Assembly: GCF_017591425.1 (NCBI RefSeq)
Contig: NW_024465777.1
Location: 6,076,001 to 6,140,000, forward strand
Length of the DNA: 64,000 nucleotides
Reading direction: 5' to 3'
Source: Ochotona curzoniae
Lineage: Eukaryota > Chordata > Mammalia > Lagomorpha > Ochotonidae
The notes below the pieces were generated by a model that saw nothing but the letters and a program-made list of their open reading frames with translations, had not been told where the DNA came from and did not search any database. The first letter of the stretch is position 1. Every line of letters begins with the position of its first letter. Below are positions 13,901-27,300 of the stretch, piece after piece. The position numbers and the translations under genes are program-made.

Positions 13901-16900
13901 TCGAATCCAGCAGGCCCTGACCAGCCCACTTCCCATGACCCCTCCCTTGGAGGGCTTTCAGAGAGCTCATTCATTGCTCTTTGAGAACAGTGACAATTTT
14001 TCTGAAGATAGCAACACCCTGGGCCGGACCAGGTCACTTCCTGTCACTATTGAAATGCTCAAAGTGTAAGTGCCTCTCAAGCTTCCTTCTTGTTCCTCCT
14101 TGTCTGTTCTAGAAAATCCAACAAGGACATTACTTACAGAAAGATAATGTGAGTAAGTTTAAAATATAAGATTGGACCAAAAGAATAAGTTCTAGAATTT
14201 GGAATCGTTGTACCCTGCTGATTACTGTTATATGGTTTTTTATTTTTAAAAATTTTATTTTCATTTTTATATAAGAGGTTATGTTACAAAGAGAAGGAGA
14301 AAAAGAAAGATCTTCCATCTACTGATTCACTCCCCGAATGGCAACAATGGTCAGAGCTGAGCCAATCCAAAGCCAGGAGTCAGGAGCCTTTTCCAGATCT
14401 CACATGTAGCTGCAGAGTCCCAAGGACTAGGGCCATCCTCCTCTTTCCCAGACCATAAACAGGGAGCAGGATTAGAAGTAGAACAGCCGGTGCCCATATG
14501 GGAAGTCGGCGCTGCAGACAGAAGCTTAGCTTAATGTGCCAAGGCGCTGGCCCCTATAGTAGGGTTTTAAAAGATGTTAGTACTGGGCCTGGCACAAGGT
14601 TCAATGGCTAAATGCTCAGCTTGCAAGTACCGGGATCTCATATACACATTGGTTCTTGTCCTGGCACCATTTCTTGTCCAATTCAGCTCCTTGCCTATGG
14701 CCTGGGAAAATAAAGCGTGACCCAAACCCTTGGAATCCTGCACTCATATTGGAGACCCAGAAGAAGCTACTGGCTCCTGGCTTCAGACTGGCTCAGCTCT
14801 GGCTATTGCAGCCATTTGGGGAATGAACTGACGAATTGAGGATCTTGCTCTCTGTCTTGTTCTCTCTGTAAATTTGATCTGCCTTTCCAACAAAAATAAA
14901 GAAATCTTTTAAAAGATACTAATACTTCTCATGAAACAAAGTGTATTGTTAGATGTATGACATTTCACATGAATATATTGCCATGTGAAATACTTTTGTC
15001 CTTTTTTATGATTATTTTGCTATTATCATTTTATGATACTGCATGTAAAATATTTTAATATTACATCACAGTCCATACCTTCCCAAGCTTTACAAGTAAA
15101 AGACTTCTCTCCAGTCTGGCTTTTTACATCTTCCCTGATGTAAGCTTTGTGCGATCTGAGGGGAACGCCATCACCTCTAAGTGCTAGAAAGAAATGCAAG
15201 AAAATTAAAATCGCTAGCATTATGTGATACATGAGGCACGGGAACAGTGCATATATGACATGGTGCGTAAGGGCTTCACCTTGGAGCAAGACAGCCCTGT
15301 GTTCCTGTGCCAGTGTTACCAGTCGTAGCCTGGAGTAGTGTAGTTACTTAGCATTTCTGTGCTTGCCGAAACGAGAATCAAATCTACTCTGTAGACTTGT
15401 GAGGATGAAATTGGATGTTCTGGAAAGCACCAGTACCTAATAATTGATAGACGTGAGACTTGAATCCTGAGCTGTTTGAACTACTAACAGATATCTTAGC
15501 AAAATGACAAATGCTTTGGGAGGGGCTTATTGAGTATTTTTATTTATGGACTTTTTCGTAGTTATTTCAGTCTTTTGTCTTATCTGTCAGTTATCCATTT
15601 CTGAAAAGACAGTGTAATCTTGTTCATGTGTTAGTCCAGACGATGAAGAAGAGGAGGAGCAGCTCTGCCCGTCTGCCTTCAGCATAGACATGACCTCTAC
15701 CTCAGCCGCTCCTGCACAGCCGCACTGTCTGCAGGAGGAAGAGGAAGGGAAGGAAAGTGACTCTGACTCAGAGGGTCCCATCCAGTATCGGGACGAAGAG
15801 GATGAAGATGAAAGCCATCAGAGTAAGACAGGGCGGGGCAAAGAGAAAATTATTTTACAGATAAAGCTACTTGTTGCTTTATGAATGGAAACGAGTCCCT
15901 CTGCTGTCAAACCGTATGGCCATCTCATGTTGGGAACCTCTGTACCAACTCCTTGTCCCTGCCGTATTCCCTGTGTTAAAAGATGCTATGAGAGGGAACC
16001 AAGTAAATTAAATATTCCAGGTCTTTATCTGGTTTTGATTTAAAAGGTATTCACCTTGGGGCAGGTTTTAGCCTGTCGCTTAGATCGCATGTTGGAGTGG
16101 CTCGGTTCAAAACCTGACTCCAGCTCCTGACATGTATCCTGGGAGGCAGAAAGTGATGCTTATGTAATTGGGTCCCCACCCATGTCAGAAACCGGGATTG
16201 AGCTGCTGACTCCCAGCTTCCCTTGCCGTGGCCCTAACCGTTGTGAGCCTTTGGTGAATGAACCTGTGAATCAGTTCTGTCTGCCTATCTGTTTCTCTCA
16301 AGTAAGTGACCTCCTAAGCCAGTTACTTTGTTGGCATCAAGGATATTTCAAGCACATGCACTATAAATTAAAGACAAAAGTTACGCTTTCCTTCAGTTTA
16401 ATAAGCTTGCTACACATACAGTGAAGACAATAAAAACCATATTTGTGCCACATACCCTTGCGAATAAAGAAATCCCGATTCCTAAAATTGGAAAAGAAGT
16501 CTTTAAAACAGATAGATTATTAAGGTGTGGTAATATAAAAGCCATTATGTTTTAGGTCAGAGAGCTATCTCATGCTATTTTCTCAATCAACTCTTAGGAC
16601 AAAAAATACTAAGAGAGGATAGTCTTTGTCTATCTGAACCCATTGAATCCATTGGACTAAGGATATTCTTAGATGTCTTCAACCTTTTTTTCTTCTCCTG
16701 CACCAAGGTGCTCTGGCCAACAAAGTGAAGAGAAAAGACACACTGGCCATGAAGTTGAACCACAAACCTAGTGAACCAGAGTTGAACTTGAACCCTTGGC
16801 CTCATAAAAGCAAGGAGGAGTGGAATGAAATTCGACACCAGATTGGGAACACATTGATCCGGTAGGCCTGTGCTGAGATGACCTGGTCTGATTTGACTAT

Positions 16901-18111
16901 GCCAGAAAATGTACTAGAGCTTTATTTTGTAGTGAAGAATTCATTTGTGTTGGTTTTCTGTTGTTTTCAGTATAACTTACAAAAACATAATGTACCGAAT
17001 TGAGTATTGTATGAATTGGTATTTTTTTCTTTATGTTACTATTTTAAAATACCTGAAGCAACTAACTTTCTAAAGATTTCTTCATAAAAATAAAGGATCA
17101 TTTATTTGAGTTGGAAATTGGACTTCCAAGGGCGAACAGCCCCACTGGTTTGTCATCTTGACAAGGGTGACATATGGCAGTGGTGGGGTGTATGCAGGCA
17201 CAAGACCACCTGGCAACTCAGAAAGCAGAAGAGTTGGGCACTCACAGGCATTTACAACCCTCTCACAAGAAGGGCTCTCAGTGGCCCAAAGTTCTCCCAC
17301 CAAGCCCACCTAGAAAGACCATGGATGGATTAACTTTCTGTTCTCCTAGTACCTATTAACTTACAACTTCGGGGTTTAAAGTCCTACATGAATTTAGTGA
17401 CCCAATCATATTCAAACCAAAGCAAATACCTTTTAAGAATTTGTAAAAGGGGGCCCGGTGCGGTAACCTCACTGCTAAAGTCCTCACCTTAGACACACCA
17501 GGATCCCAGATTGGCACTAGTTCTAAACCCAGCAGCCTTGCTTCCCATCCAGCTCCCTGCTTGTGGCCTGGGAAGGCAGTTGAGGACAGCCCAAAGCCTT
17601 GGGACCCTGCACCCACAGGGGAGACCTGGAAGAAACTCCTGGTTCCTGGCTTCAGATGGGCTCAGCACTGGTCATTGCATCCACTTGGGGAGTGAATCAT
17701 CAAATAGAAGATCTTCCTCTGTCTGTCCTCCTCTCTATATATGACTTTGCAATAAAAATAAATAAATCTTTTTTTTTTAAATGTGAAACAGCTTTGCCTC
17801 CAGTTGTGGCTCACATGGGATGCTGATATCTTAGATGGTCATTTAACCTTCTGTCCCGCATCATTAGTCTCTTTATTTATGTAAAAATATATACTTATAC
17901 GTACATATACAAAACTTATATATATTAAATCTCAGTCTTTTTCCTGATTTTCTGAATCAAAATTTCTATTAGTATGCCTTCAGAATTTGTGCTGTTAGCA
18001 AAGTTTCCGGGACTTGTGGAAAGGGCAGGTGTTTTGGGGAAGCCCTGTCCAGTCCAAACCTCCTTGTATAGATAAGGATGTACAGGGAGAGCAACCAGGC
18101 TTCTTTCTGGT

Positions 18112-18155
<44 letters not shown>

Positions 18156-18172
18156 CCCAGGCTTCTTTCTGG

Positions 18173-18224
<52 letters not shown>

Positions 18225-18242
18225 CCCAGGCTTCTTTCTGGT

Positions 18243-18277
<35 letters not shown>

Positions 18278-18294
18278 CCCAGGCTTCTTTCTGG

Positions 18295-18337
<43 letters not shown>

Positions 18338-21300
18338 ACCCAGGCGGCTTCTTTCTGGTATTGTGCTTTCTGGGGTCAGAGCTAGCCTGGAGTCCTGGGT
18401 GTGTGTGAGTGTGTGTGATGTGATACCTGTGTTAGCATTTTCAACGTGAAAATTATTTTTGAAATATATCAATTTGAATATGTATTGGTTTGCTGTGCAT
18501 GGGGCTAATATAAATTGTAACCAAAGTAAAATCAGTCTAAATAAGATTAGGAAGTTTAACACAGATATCACGTCTTTTTCTTTTTAGACGACTGAGTCAA
18601 AGACCAACACCAGAAGAATTAGAGCAGCGAAATATACTGCAACGTGAGTCCATCTAGGAAGTAAAGCTGTCTGTTCTTTGTCGACTTTTTTTTTTATAAT
18701 CTTTACATGGTTAATTAGAGCACAAAGGTTCAAGGGCTACAGGAAAATGGGTTAGACTATTATTTCCACATTGTTTCTCTCCTGCATCTGGGGCAAAGGG
18801 GGAGATAAAGGGAAAAGTCCCACCAACCTCCCACTCATCCCATGTCCCCGATGTGGGGCATGCTCCAAGGGTCTTGCTCAGGTGGTTTTGATAGTTCAAC
18901 AATTATGAATTGCTGCCAATCTCACCATTCCAAGCATGATGAAGTCGCTGTAGAATCCACTGATTGACATAGTCCATCTTAGAGTCTCCATTCGCCCAGT
19001 TTTTCACTGCCAACACTTGGCTGGGGTAGTTGATTGATTTGTTCTGTCCTCTGTTGTGGTGCAAGGTATTCTCTGCAGGTTCTGATAGACTGCCAAGTCC
19101 TCCATGTGCAGCTGGTTATGCTGTCCACTGCTCCGTCTGAGCCTCTGAGGAGGCTCGGCTCTAGCATTTGCACTCCATGGCAGACCATGGAACCTGCGCT
19201 TCTCTTCGTGATTTGGGTTCTGAGTCCAACAGTTGGATTGGGGAGATCCCCAAAGAAACTTTGAGGTGATCCCAAAGTTGTCGACTTCTAACCCAAACCT
19301 CAGGGAGAAGATGAGTGTCAGCCCTACGTGGGGCTCAGGAAATTGTGTCATCCAGGCTCGGGCTCTTGAGGTCTTCCCCTGAAGGCCTTTGGGAAATGCC
19401 ATCACTGGAGTGTACCAGACATGGTGGTTTCTGTGTCTAAATGCTCTCACAGGATGCTGGGACTGCTACGAGCATTTGGGAGGACTTGACCATGTTTGGG
19501 AGAAATGCTCCAACTTCTCTGTCTGCAGGGAGATAAGTGGTGGCTGTGTATATGAAGACACTTGTGTTTCTAGTGGAGTCTGAGGAGAGAGCCAAAGCAA
19601 GTCCCAAATGCAGCATCCTCCTGTGGCTCTCAGCCCTGGGACTTTATTAGTTCTCTAGTCACCGGCTGGGCCCTGTGGCCACATGGCTAATTAGCTCCCT
19701 AATTCCTCCTCACTGGAGTGGCATGGGCTACCCTAGGATTCCTTGTTTGCATGCTCAGCTGACCTGTCCATCCAGTCAGCACTGCTGGATATACACAGCC
19801 CAGTCAGCATTTTTTTTTTTTAAGATTTATCTATTTCAAAGACAGAGTTACAATAAAAGACTTTTTTTCCTTTGTTCACTCCACCAGATGACCAAAGCAT
19901 TAGGGGCTAGACTAGGCTGAAGCCAGGAGCTTCTTCTGGGTCATCTACATGGGTGCGGGGGTCCAAGAACGTGGGCCATCCACCACTGCTTTCCCAGTCG
20001 CATTATCAGGAAGCTAGATGAGAAGTGGAGCAGCTGAGACTCAGCCAGTGACCATATGGGATACTAGCATCACAGGCAGAAGCCTTACTCACAATGCCAC
20101 CCCCCAGTTAGTAAATTTTAAAGTGTGGCAGGCTTTGTAGACACATAACATAGAACTAGATATGCTCTCCATTTTCCATTCTTAGCTCATGGGCAGTAAA
20201 AATGTAGGTTTGGTACCACAGTTTGTTGAGCTGTGGTTCTTAACTTTTTTACTATATCCAACAAAAAAACTTTGTATGTTACCTCAAAGGTAGTATTTAT
20301 TCTGATTTAGACCTATGAAAGATACTTGTGGTACAACTATTTTAAAAGTTTGACATGCAGGGCCCAGCACAGTAGCCTATTGCCTAAAGTCCTTGCGTTG
20401 CATATGCTAGGATCCCATACAGGCGCCAGTTCTAATTGCGGCAGCCCTGCTTCCCATCCAGCTCCCTGCTTGTGGCCTGGGAGAGCGATTGAGGACAGCC
20501 TTGGGATCCTACACCTTCATGGGAGACCCGAAAGAAGTTCCTGGCTCCTGGTTTCTGATAGGCTCAGCTCCAGCTGTTGTGGCCACTTGGGGAGTGAATC
20601 AGCAGACAAAAGATTTTCCACTTTGTCTCTCCTACTCTCTATGTACATAACCTTCCAATAAATAAATAAATCTTAAAGTTTGATATGCATATTGCCACTT
20701 TAAAATAATTATTTCTGTCAATCATAGCTAAAAATGAAGCTGATCGTCAAGCCGAAAAACGAGAGATCAAACGTCGCCTCACTAGAAAGGTACCATTCCC
20801 GTGTGCGGTCTCATGCTGTCTGCCCACAGTGTCTCCTACCTAGAAACCAAGCATCACACACATTTTATCAGAAAGAAATGAATTTAGCTTAAGATGCCAG
20901 AGATCTCTATGAAAACATAATCCAGGATGCAAATGTAGAAAACAATATGTGATCAAGAGCTTGTGTCTTATTTTCAGTATTTCAAAAAGTGCTGGCACAT
21001 GAAGGTGTTCAGTAAATACCTGGATAAATGCTGCCCTTTCATTTGCCAGATGTGGTATCCTGACGCAGTCCCTGTTGGGAATGTGGGATATACTGGAGTG
21101 TGCAGCCAATGCTAGGATCTGAGAAGCATCTAAGAAGGATCAGATACCATCATTGATTTTCTCCTTGGTTCCAGATCAGTTAGTACAGACCTATGTTAAT
21201 TTTTTAGCTGAAATTAATCCCTTTCTCCTTTCCTTCTTACCATAATTCTGAAACTGTTTCCTATAGTTGTATTAATATCTTTCTTAAAATGTATTTTTAA

Positions 21301-24300
21301 AAACCTCCAGGAGAACTGTGGGATCTGTATCTTTTCCACTTCCTCCCTCTGCAGGAGGAGAGATTATTCTTGATAATTCAAGGAAATGACCTGACTTTCA
21401 GATTGAGCATATTGAACCCTCTTAGACCATAACTTGCTATAGAATCTACTGCCTTAAGCATTTTTCATTTGAAATAAAACTTACAAGAACCTTGATCCCC
21501 AGAATGTCATCCCTGGGTCAGTGTCGACCCGACCGGGGAGTTTCTGTGAGATACTTGAGCCTCAGGCTGCAGCCAAGACTCCTCAATCACAATCTGCATT
21601 TTAACCAGACGCCCAGATGATGTCTGTGTGTGTTAAAGGACTGGATTATACTAGTTCTCAATCTTAACCATGCATCAAGGTGCTTTAAAAAAGAAACAAA
21701 CAAAAAAAAAGAAATTGCTGGGAGGCGGGACCCACGGACCAGCAGTGTTGAAAGTCCCTGGTGATCCCAGGGCGGCAGAGGCTGCAGCGCTCGTGGGGAA
21801 GTGACCTGAATACAAGGCCGATGCTTCACCCCGGCTCCATTTCTTCCAGCTCAGTCAAAGGCCAACTGTGGCTGAGCTCCTTGCCAGGAAGATTCTGAGG
21901 TTTAACGAATACGTGGAGGTAACAGATGCTCAGGATTATGACCGACGGGCTGACAAACCTTGGACCAAACTGACTCCTGCTGACAAGGTAAATGGAAAAT
22001 ACTCACGAGTTCTCTATCTTTTTTCTTTCTTTTTCAGGTGTTCCCATTTTTTTTTCTTTTATTTAAACACTGCAAGACACTAACTAGAAGGGGAAACCAT
22101 CAACGAAGCTTTGGGTACTGATAAAATGTTGAATTTCAAATCGGGGGTACAGTCATGGCATATAGCAACCACCACTTGGGATGCCCGCCTCTCCATCCCG
22201 AGTGCCTGCCACTCAGCCCAGCACATTTTAGACTCCCAGCCTCTTCAATCATGTGAAGAGTACCTTAGGATTCATTCTACCACCCACCAACACATTTTTT
22301 TTTTAAGATTTATTTATTTTTATTACAAAGACAGATATACAGAGAGGAGGAAAGACAGAGAGGAAGATCCTCCATCCAATGATTCACTCCCCAAGTGAGT
22401 GCAATGACCAGTGCTGTGCTGATCAGAAGCCAGGAGCCAGGAACTTCCTCCAGGTCTCCCACATGGGCACAGAGTCCCAAGGCTTTGGGCCGTCCTCGAC
22501 TGCCTTCCCAGGCCACAAGCAGGGAGCTGAATAAGAAGAGGAACCACCAGGATTAGAACTGGCGCCCATTTGGGATCCCAGCACGTTCAAGGCGAGGACT
22601 TTAGCCACTAGGCCACACTGCCAGGGCCCCACCAACACATACTGAAATTTTAGAATCTAAACACTTCAATTAAAAGACTAGGATTGTTACACTGAATGAC
22701 TACGTGAGACCTGCAATGTGTGTTTGGCACAGTGATGAAATGGTCACTTGAAATGCCTACATCTCGTTGATGTGCCTAGTTCAAGCCCCAGTCACTCTGC
22801 TTCTGATCCAGCTTGTACTAATGCACCTGGAGGCAGCACCTGTGGGTGCCTGCCACTCCCATGGGAAACCCAAATGCAGTCCCTGGCTCCCTGCCTTTGG
22901 CCTAGCTCACTCTAGGGATAGAAGTCTCTGTGTGTGCCTCTCCCTCTCTGTCACTCTGCTTTTCACATAAGTTAAACTTTTTTAAAAAATATATATTGTT
23001 ATTGGAAAGTCAAACTTACAGAGAGAAGGACAGAGAAAAAGATCTTGGTGTTGGCTGTTACACTCCTCAAGCTGCTGTAACAGCCAGAGCTGAGCTAATA
23101 CAAAACCAGGAGCCAGGAACTTCCTCCAGGTCTCCCACATATGTGCAGGATCCCAAGGCTTTGGGCTATCATTGACTGCTTCCCCAGGCCATAAGCAAGG
23201 AGCTGGATGGGAAGTTTGGCTGCTGGGATTAGAACCAGCGCCCATATGGGATCCCAACACATTTAAGGTGAGGACTTTAGCTGCTAGGCTACCATGCAAA
23301 CTTTTTTTTTCTTTTAAGATTTATTTCATTTTTATTAGGAAGGCGAATTTACAGGACCTTCTTCTGTAAATGTGCCAGAAGGCTTTGACCCATCATTTAG
23401 TGTCTTCCCAGGCCATAAGTAGGGAGCTGGATGGGAAGTAGAGCAGTCAGGACATGAACTGGCACCCATATGGGATCTCAGTGCCTACAAGGCAAGGATT
23501 TAGCCATTGAGCCATCACGCCAGGCCTGGTAGTTTCTCTTTCTTTCAGAATTGTAGGTAGTAGACTCATTAGATTAAAGCTTTAGTGCCTGACACAATGA
23601 CTTACTTGGCTAGTTCTTCCCTCGCAAGTGCTGGCATCCTATATGGGCATCAGTTTGAGTACCAGCTGTTCCACTTCCCATCCAGCTCCCTGCTAATAGC
23701 CTGGGAAAGCCGTGGAGGATGGCCCAAAGTCTTGGGACCCTGCACTTGCATGGGAGACCTGGAAAAATCTCTTGGCTCCTGGTTTCAGATCAGCTTGTTT
23801 CTGGCCTTTGTAGCCATTGGGGAATGTGCCAGCAGACTGAAGAACTTTCTGTCTGTCCTCTCTATAAACTGGTTTCTAGTTTATAAATTAAAATAAATAA
23901 TACAAATAATTTTTTAAATGACATACTGTATCACAGTTTAAAACTAAAAGGAAATAAAGTGCATTTTAAAAAATTTTTTGAGGGTGCTGGTGCCATGGCA
24001 TGTTAGGCTAAGCCTCGGGCTGCTTTGTTTCCAAGCCAACTCCATGCTTAAGGCCTAGAAAAGCAGCAAAGGATGGCTCGAGTCCTTGGGTGCCTGCACT
24101 CTCACGGATTCAAAGCTGCTGACTCTCCGCTCAGAATCAGCTCAGCTCCCGTCATTGCAGCCAACTGGGCAGTAAACCGGTGATGGAAGATTTCTGTCTC
24201 TAATCCTGCCTTTCAAATACAAATAAATAAATCTTTTTTTTTTTTTTTTTTAACAAAGTCAGATATACAGAGAGGAGGAGAGACAGAGAGGAAGATCTTC

Positions 24301-27300
24301 CGTTCACTGATTCACTCCCCAAGTGAACACAATGGCCGGTGCTGTGCCGATCCGAAGCCGGGAACCAGGCACTTCTTCCAGGTCTCCCAGGCGGGTGCAG
24401 GGTCCCAAGGCTTTGGCCCATCCTCAACTGCTTTCCCAGGCCACAAGCAGGGAGCTGGATGGGAAGCGGGGCTGCTGGGATCAGAACCGGTGTCCATATG
24501 GGATCCCGGCATGTTCAAGGCGAGGACTTTAGCTGCCTGGCCATGCTGCTGGGCCCTAAATAAATCTTTTTTTATGACAGTTTTCTGAATGATAAAATAT
24601 TTTTTGGACTTTTTTTTTCTCAAAAAGTGCTTTAAATTTATTTGAGAGACAGATATCAAGGTCAGTCCACTTTGTTCACGTCCCACATATCCATGAGGGC
24701 CATCTGTCACTTGATCCAATCCAACGCTAGGAACCTGGAACTCAACTCAGGTCTCACATGTGTGTCAGGAACGCGGTTATTTGAGTCATCCTCATTGTCT
24801 CCCAGAGTCTGCAAGAGGTGCAGACGGGCATCGGGAGGCAGCCTCAGTCCAGACACTCCTCCATGGGACACAGCTGTCTCAGCCAGCCCAGCAAGTAGCT
24901 GCTCCAGAACACACCCTTGCAGTGGTGCTATGGGGTAGAAGGACATTTGGCTGGCATATTTCAGTATTCATATTTCACTTTGATCATGGAGAAAGCACAT
25001 TTTCCTGCTCTGAAGGCTCTGCAGTTACAAAGTCTCCTTTTACTCTTAAAACTGTGAAGTTTTGGCTTCACAGTTCAGTGAATGGCATCAGGGACAGTGG
25101 GGTGTGACCGGACTCCAAGCTGGGCACCCTGTGCCAGCCCGGCTCCCTTGCCCCGTGTGTGTCATCTGCCAGGATTGCAGTGACTCAGAGCCAGGCATGG
25201 TGGTAAATCAGTGGCAAGTCAGGCTGCTGTATTCATTCAGGAAAGGTGCTGAGCCAGTTGTGTTTCTACCCTGCAGGCTGCCATAAGAAAAGAATTAAAT
25301 GAATTTAAAAGTTCGGAGATGGAGGTTCATGAAGAGAGCAAACATTTCACACGGTAAGACCCAGAAGACCCAAATACTGTACGCTAAGCTGCACCTCACC
25401 CGAAAGTGAACAAAACGGAGGGATTCCAAAGAGAACCCTTAAGGGTATTGTTAGCGCAGGGCGCTCAGCGCTGGTTGCCAGCAGTCTCCATCCGGAAAGG
25501 GAAGGAGAGCCGGGTGGCCTGAGCAGTTCACCAGGATGCAGTTTGGACCAGCACTGTGTCCTGGGTGAAGCCGTGCTGGTTGTTGGCTGTTTGTGTTGTT
25601 GTTAGTAGCAGTAATAAAGTACTGCAGCACACGGAGCAGAGCTGAGAGTCCCCTGGAACATGATGCTGATCAGATTGTCCAGGAACTTACCTGACCAGGA
25701 AGGGAGAAAAGAACATGGCATGCGGCAGCACGCACGTCAGCAAGGCTGAGATAAAAGGACCGTGCGCAGTGTCCTGAGGAACAGAAAACATGCCTGAGGC
25801 AGAGGGCTGGGGGAAGCCAAGTCCAAACACTGAATCCTGGCTCTCCTGGTTGGAACCATTGTGTTTATGTGCAGGAATTCTGTGTGTTCCAGAAAGCTCT
25901 CAGGAAGGTTGAAGAGGGTGGCAGCAAGGAAGCTAGGTAGAAAGTCACAGTGAGCGTAGTAGCAGTCTAGACAGGGAAGCTGCAGTCGAAGGCAGAGATT
26001 GACTTGGAAGACACTGCAAGCACAGATCATGGTAACTATTCAGAGTTCCTTGGGTAGTTGACACTGTGCTAGACTAGGTTAAACTGCCACCCGCCACACC
26101 AGTATCCCAGTGATTGATTGTCATTTTGTGTTTAAGCTGCCCCACTTCCAATCCAGCTTCCTGCTAATAGCTTGGGAAAAGCAGTGAAGTGTGGTCCAAG
26201 TGCTTGGGCCCCTGGAGTCCTGGGCTCCTGCCTCCCGCCATTTGGGGAATGGACCAGCAGGTAGATGAAATCTCTCCCCATATCTTTGGAACGCTGCCCT
26301 TCAAATAAATAAACATTTTTTTTAAAGATTTTTTTTCTTTTTATGGGAAAATCAGATTTACAGAGTGAAGGAGAAACAGAGAAGAAGATATTCCATCTGC
26401 TGGTTCACTCCCCAAGTGACCGCAATAGTTGGTCCTGAGCCAATCTGGAGCCAGAAGCTTCTTCCGCATGGGTGCAGGTCCCAAGGCTTTGGGCCATCCT
26501 TAACTGCTTTCCCAGGCCACAAGCAGGAAGCTGGAAGGGAAGCAGAGCAGCTGGGATACTAACTGGCACCCATATGGGATCCTGGCACGTGCAAGGCAAG
26601 GACTTTAGCCATTAGGCTACGGCGCCAAGCCCAATAGATAAACTTTTTGAATGTTCCTGGTACACTGTTAGATCCGAAGGAACAGGGAACAAGGCAGAGT
26701 ATTTGTCTTGAAGGAGTTTCAGAGTATTTGTCTTTAACCAATTTGAATTTTGTTTTGTTAAGAATCATTTCATTTATTTGAAAGGCTGTTATATAGAGAA
26801 GGAGAGAGGTAGAAAAACATTCAGTCTTCTGGTTCACTTCCCAGATGGCCATGGTAGCCACGGCTGAGTTACGCCAAAGCCAGTGCAGAAACTTGATCCA
26901 GGTCTCCCACATGGGTGCCAGGGGCCCAAACACTTGGGCATCTCCTGCTGCTTCCCCAGGTGCATCAGCAAAAAGCTGGACCAGAAGCAGAGCAGCCAGG
27001 ACTTGAACCAGCACTCTGATGTGCCACAGCGAAGTGGAAAATCGGTTACCCTTGTCAACTTTGACGTCCTCTGACACTTTGTTAGAGATGCCTAGAAGGG
27101 AGATATTCAGCCTAGAGTCCAGAAGGAAAAGTAGGTTTAAAGATACAAATGGAGGGACCCACACTGTAGTACAGTAGGTTAAGCTCCCATCTTTGGGGCT
27201 GGCATCCCATATAGGCACTGGTTCGAGTCCTGGCTGCTCCACTTCTGATCCAGCTACCTGCTTCTGGACTGGGCAGGCAGCAAAGAATGACTCAGGTCCT

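Noticed and set aside
18094..18375. Regular repeat-spacer layout resembling a CRISPR array
   Set aside because: The 'spacers' are TG dinucleotide runs, the organism is a mammal, and there are no associated genes.
17969..18571. 200-aa ORF on the - strand rich in His-Thr
   Set aside because: It is the translation of the (TG)n minisatellite and flanking intron; no gene evidence.
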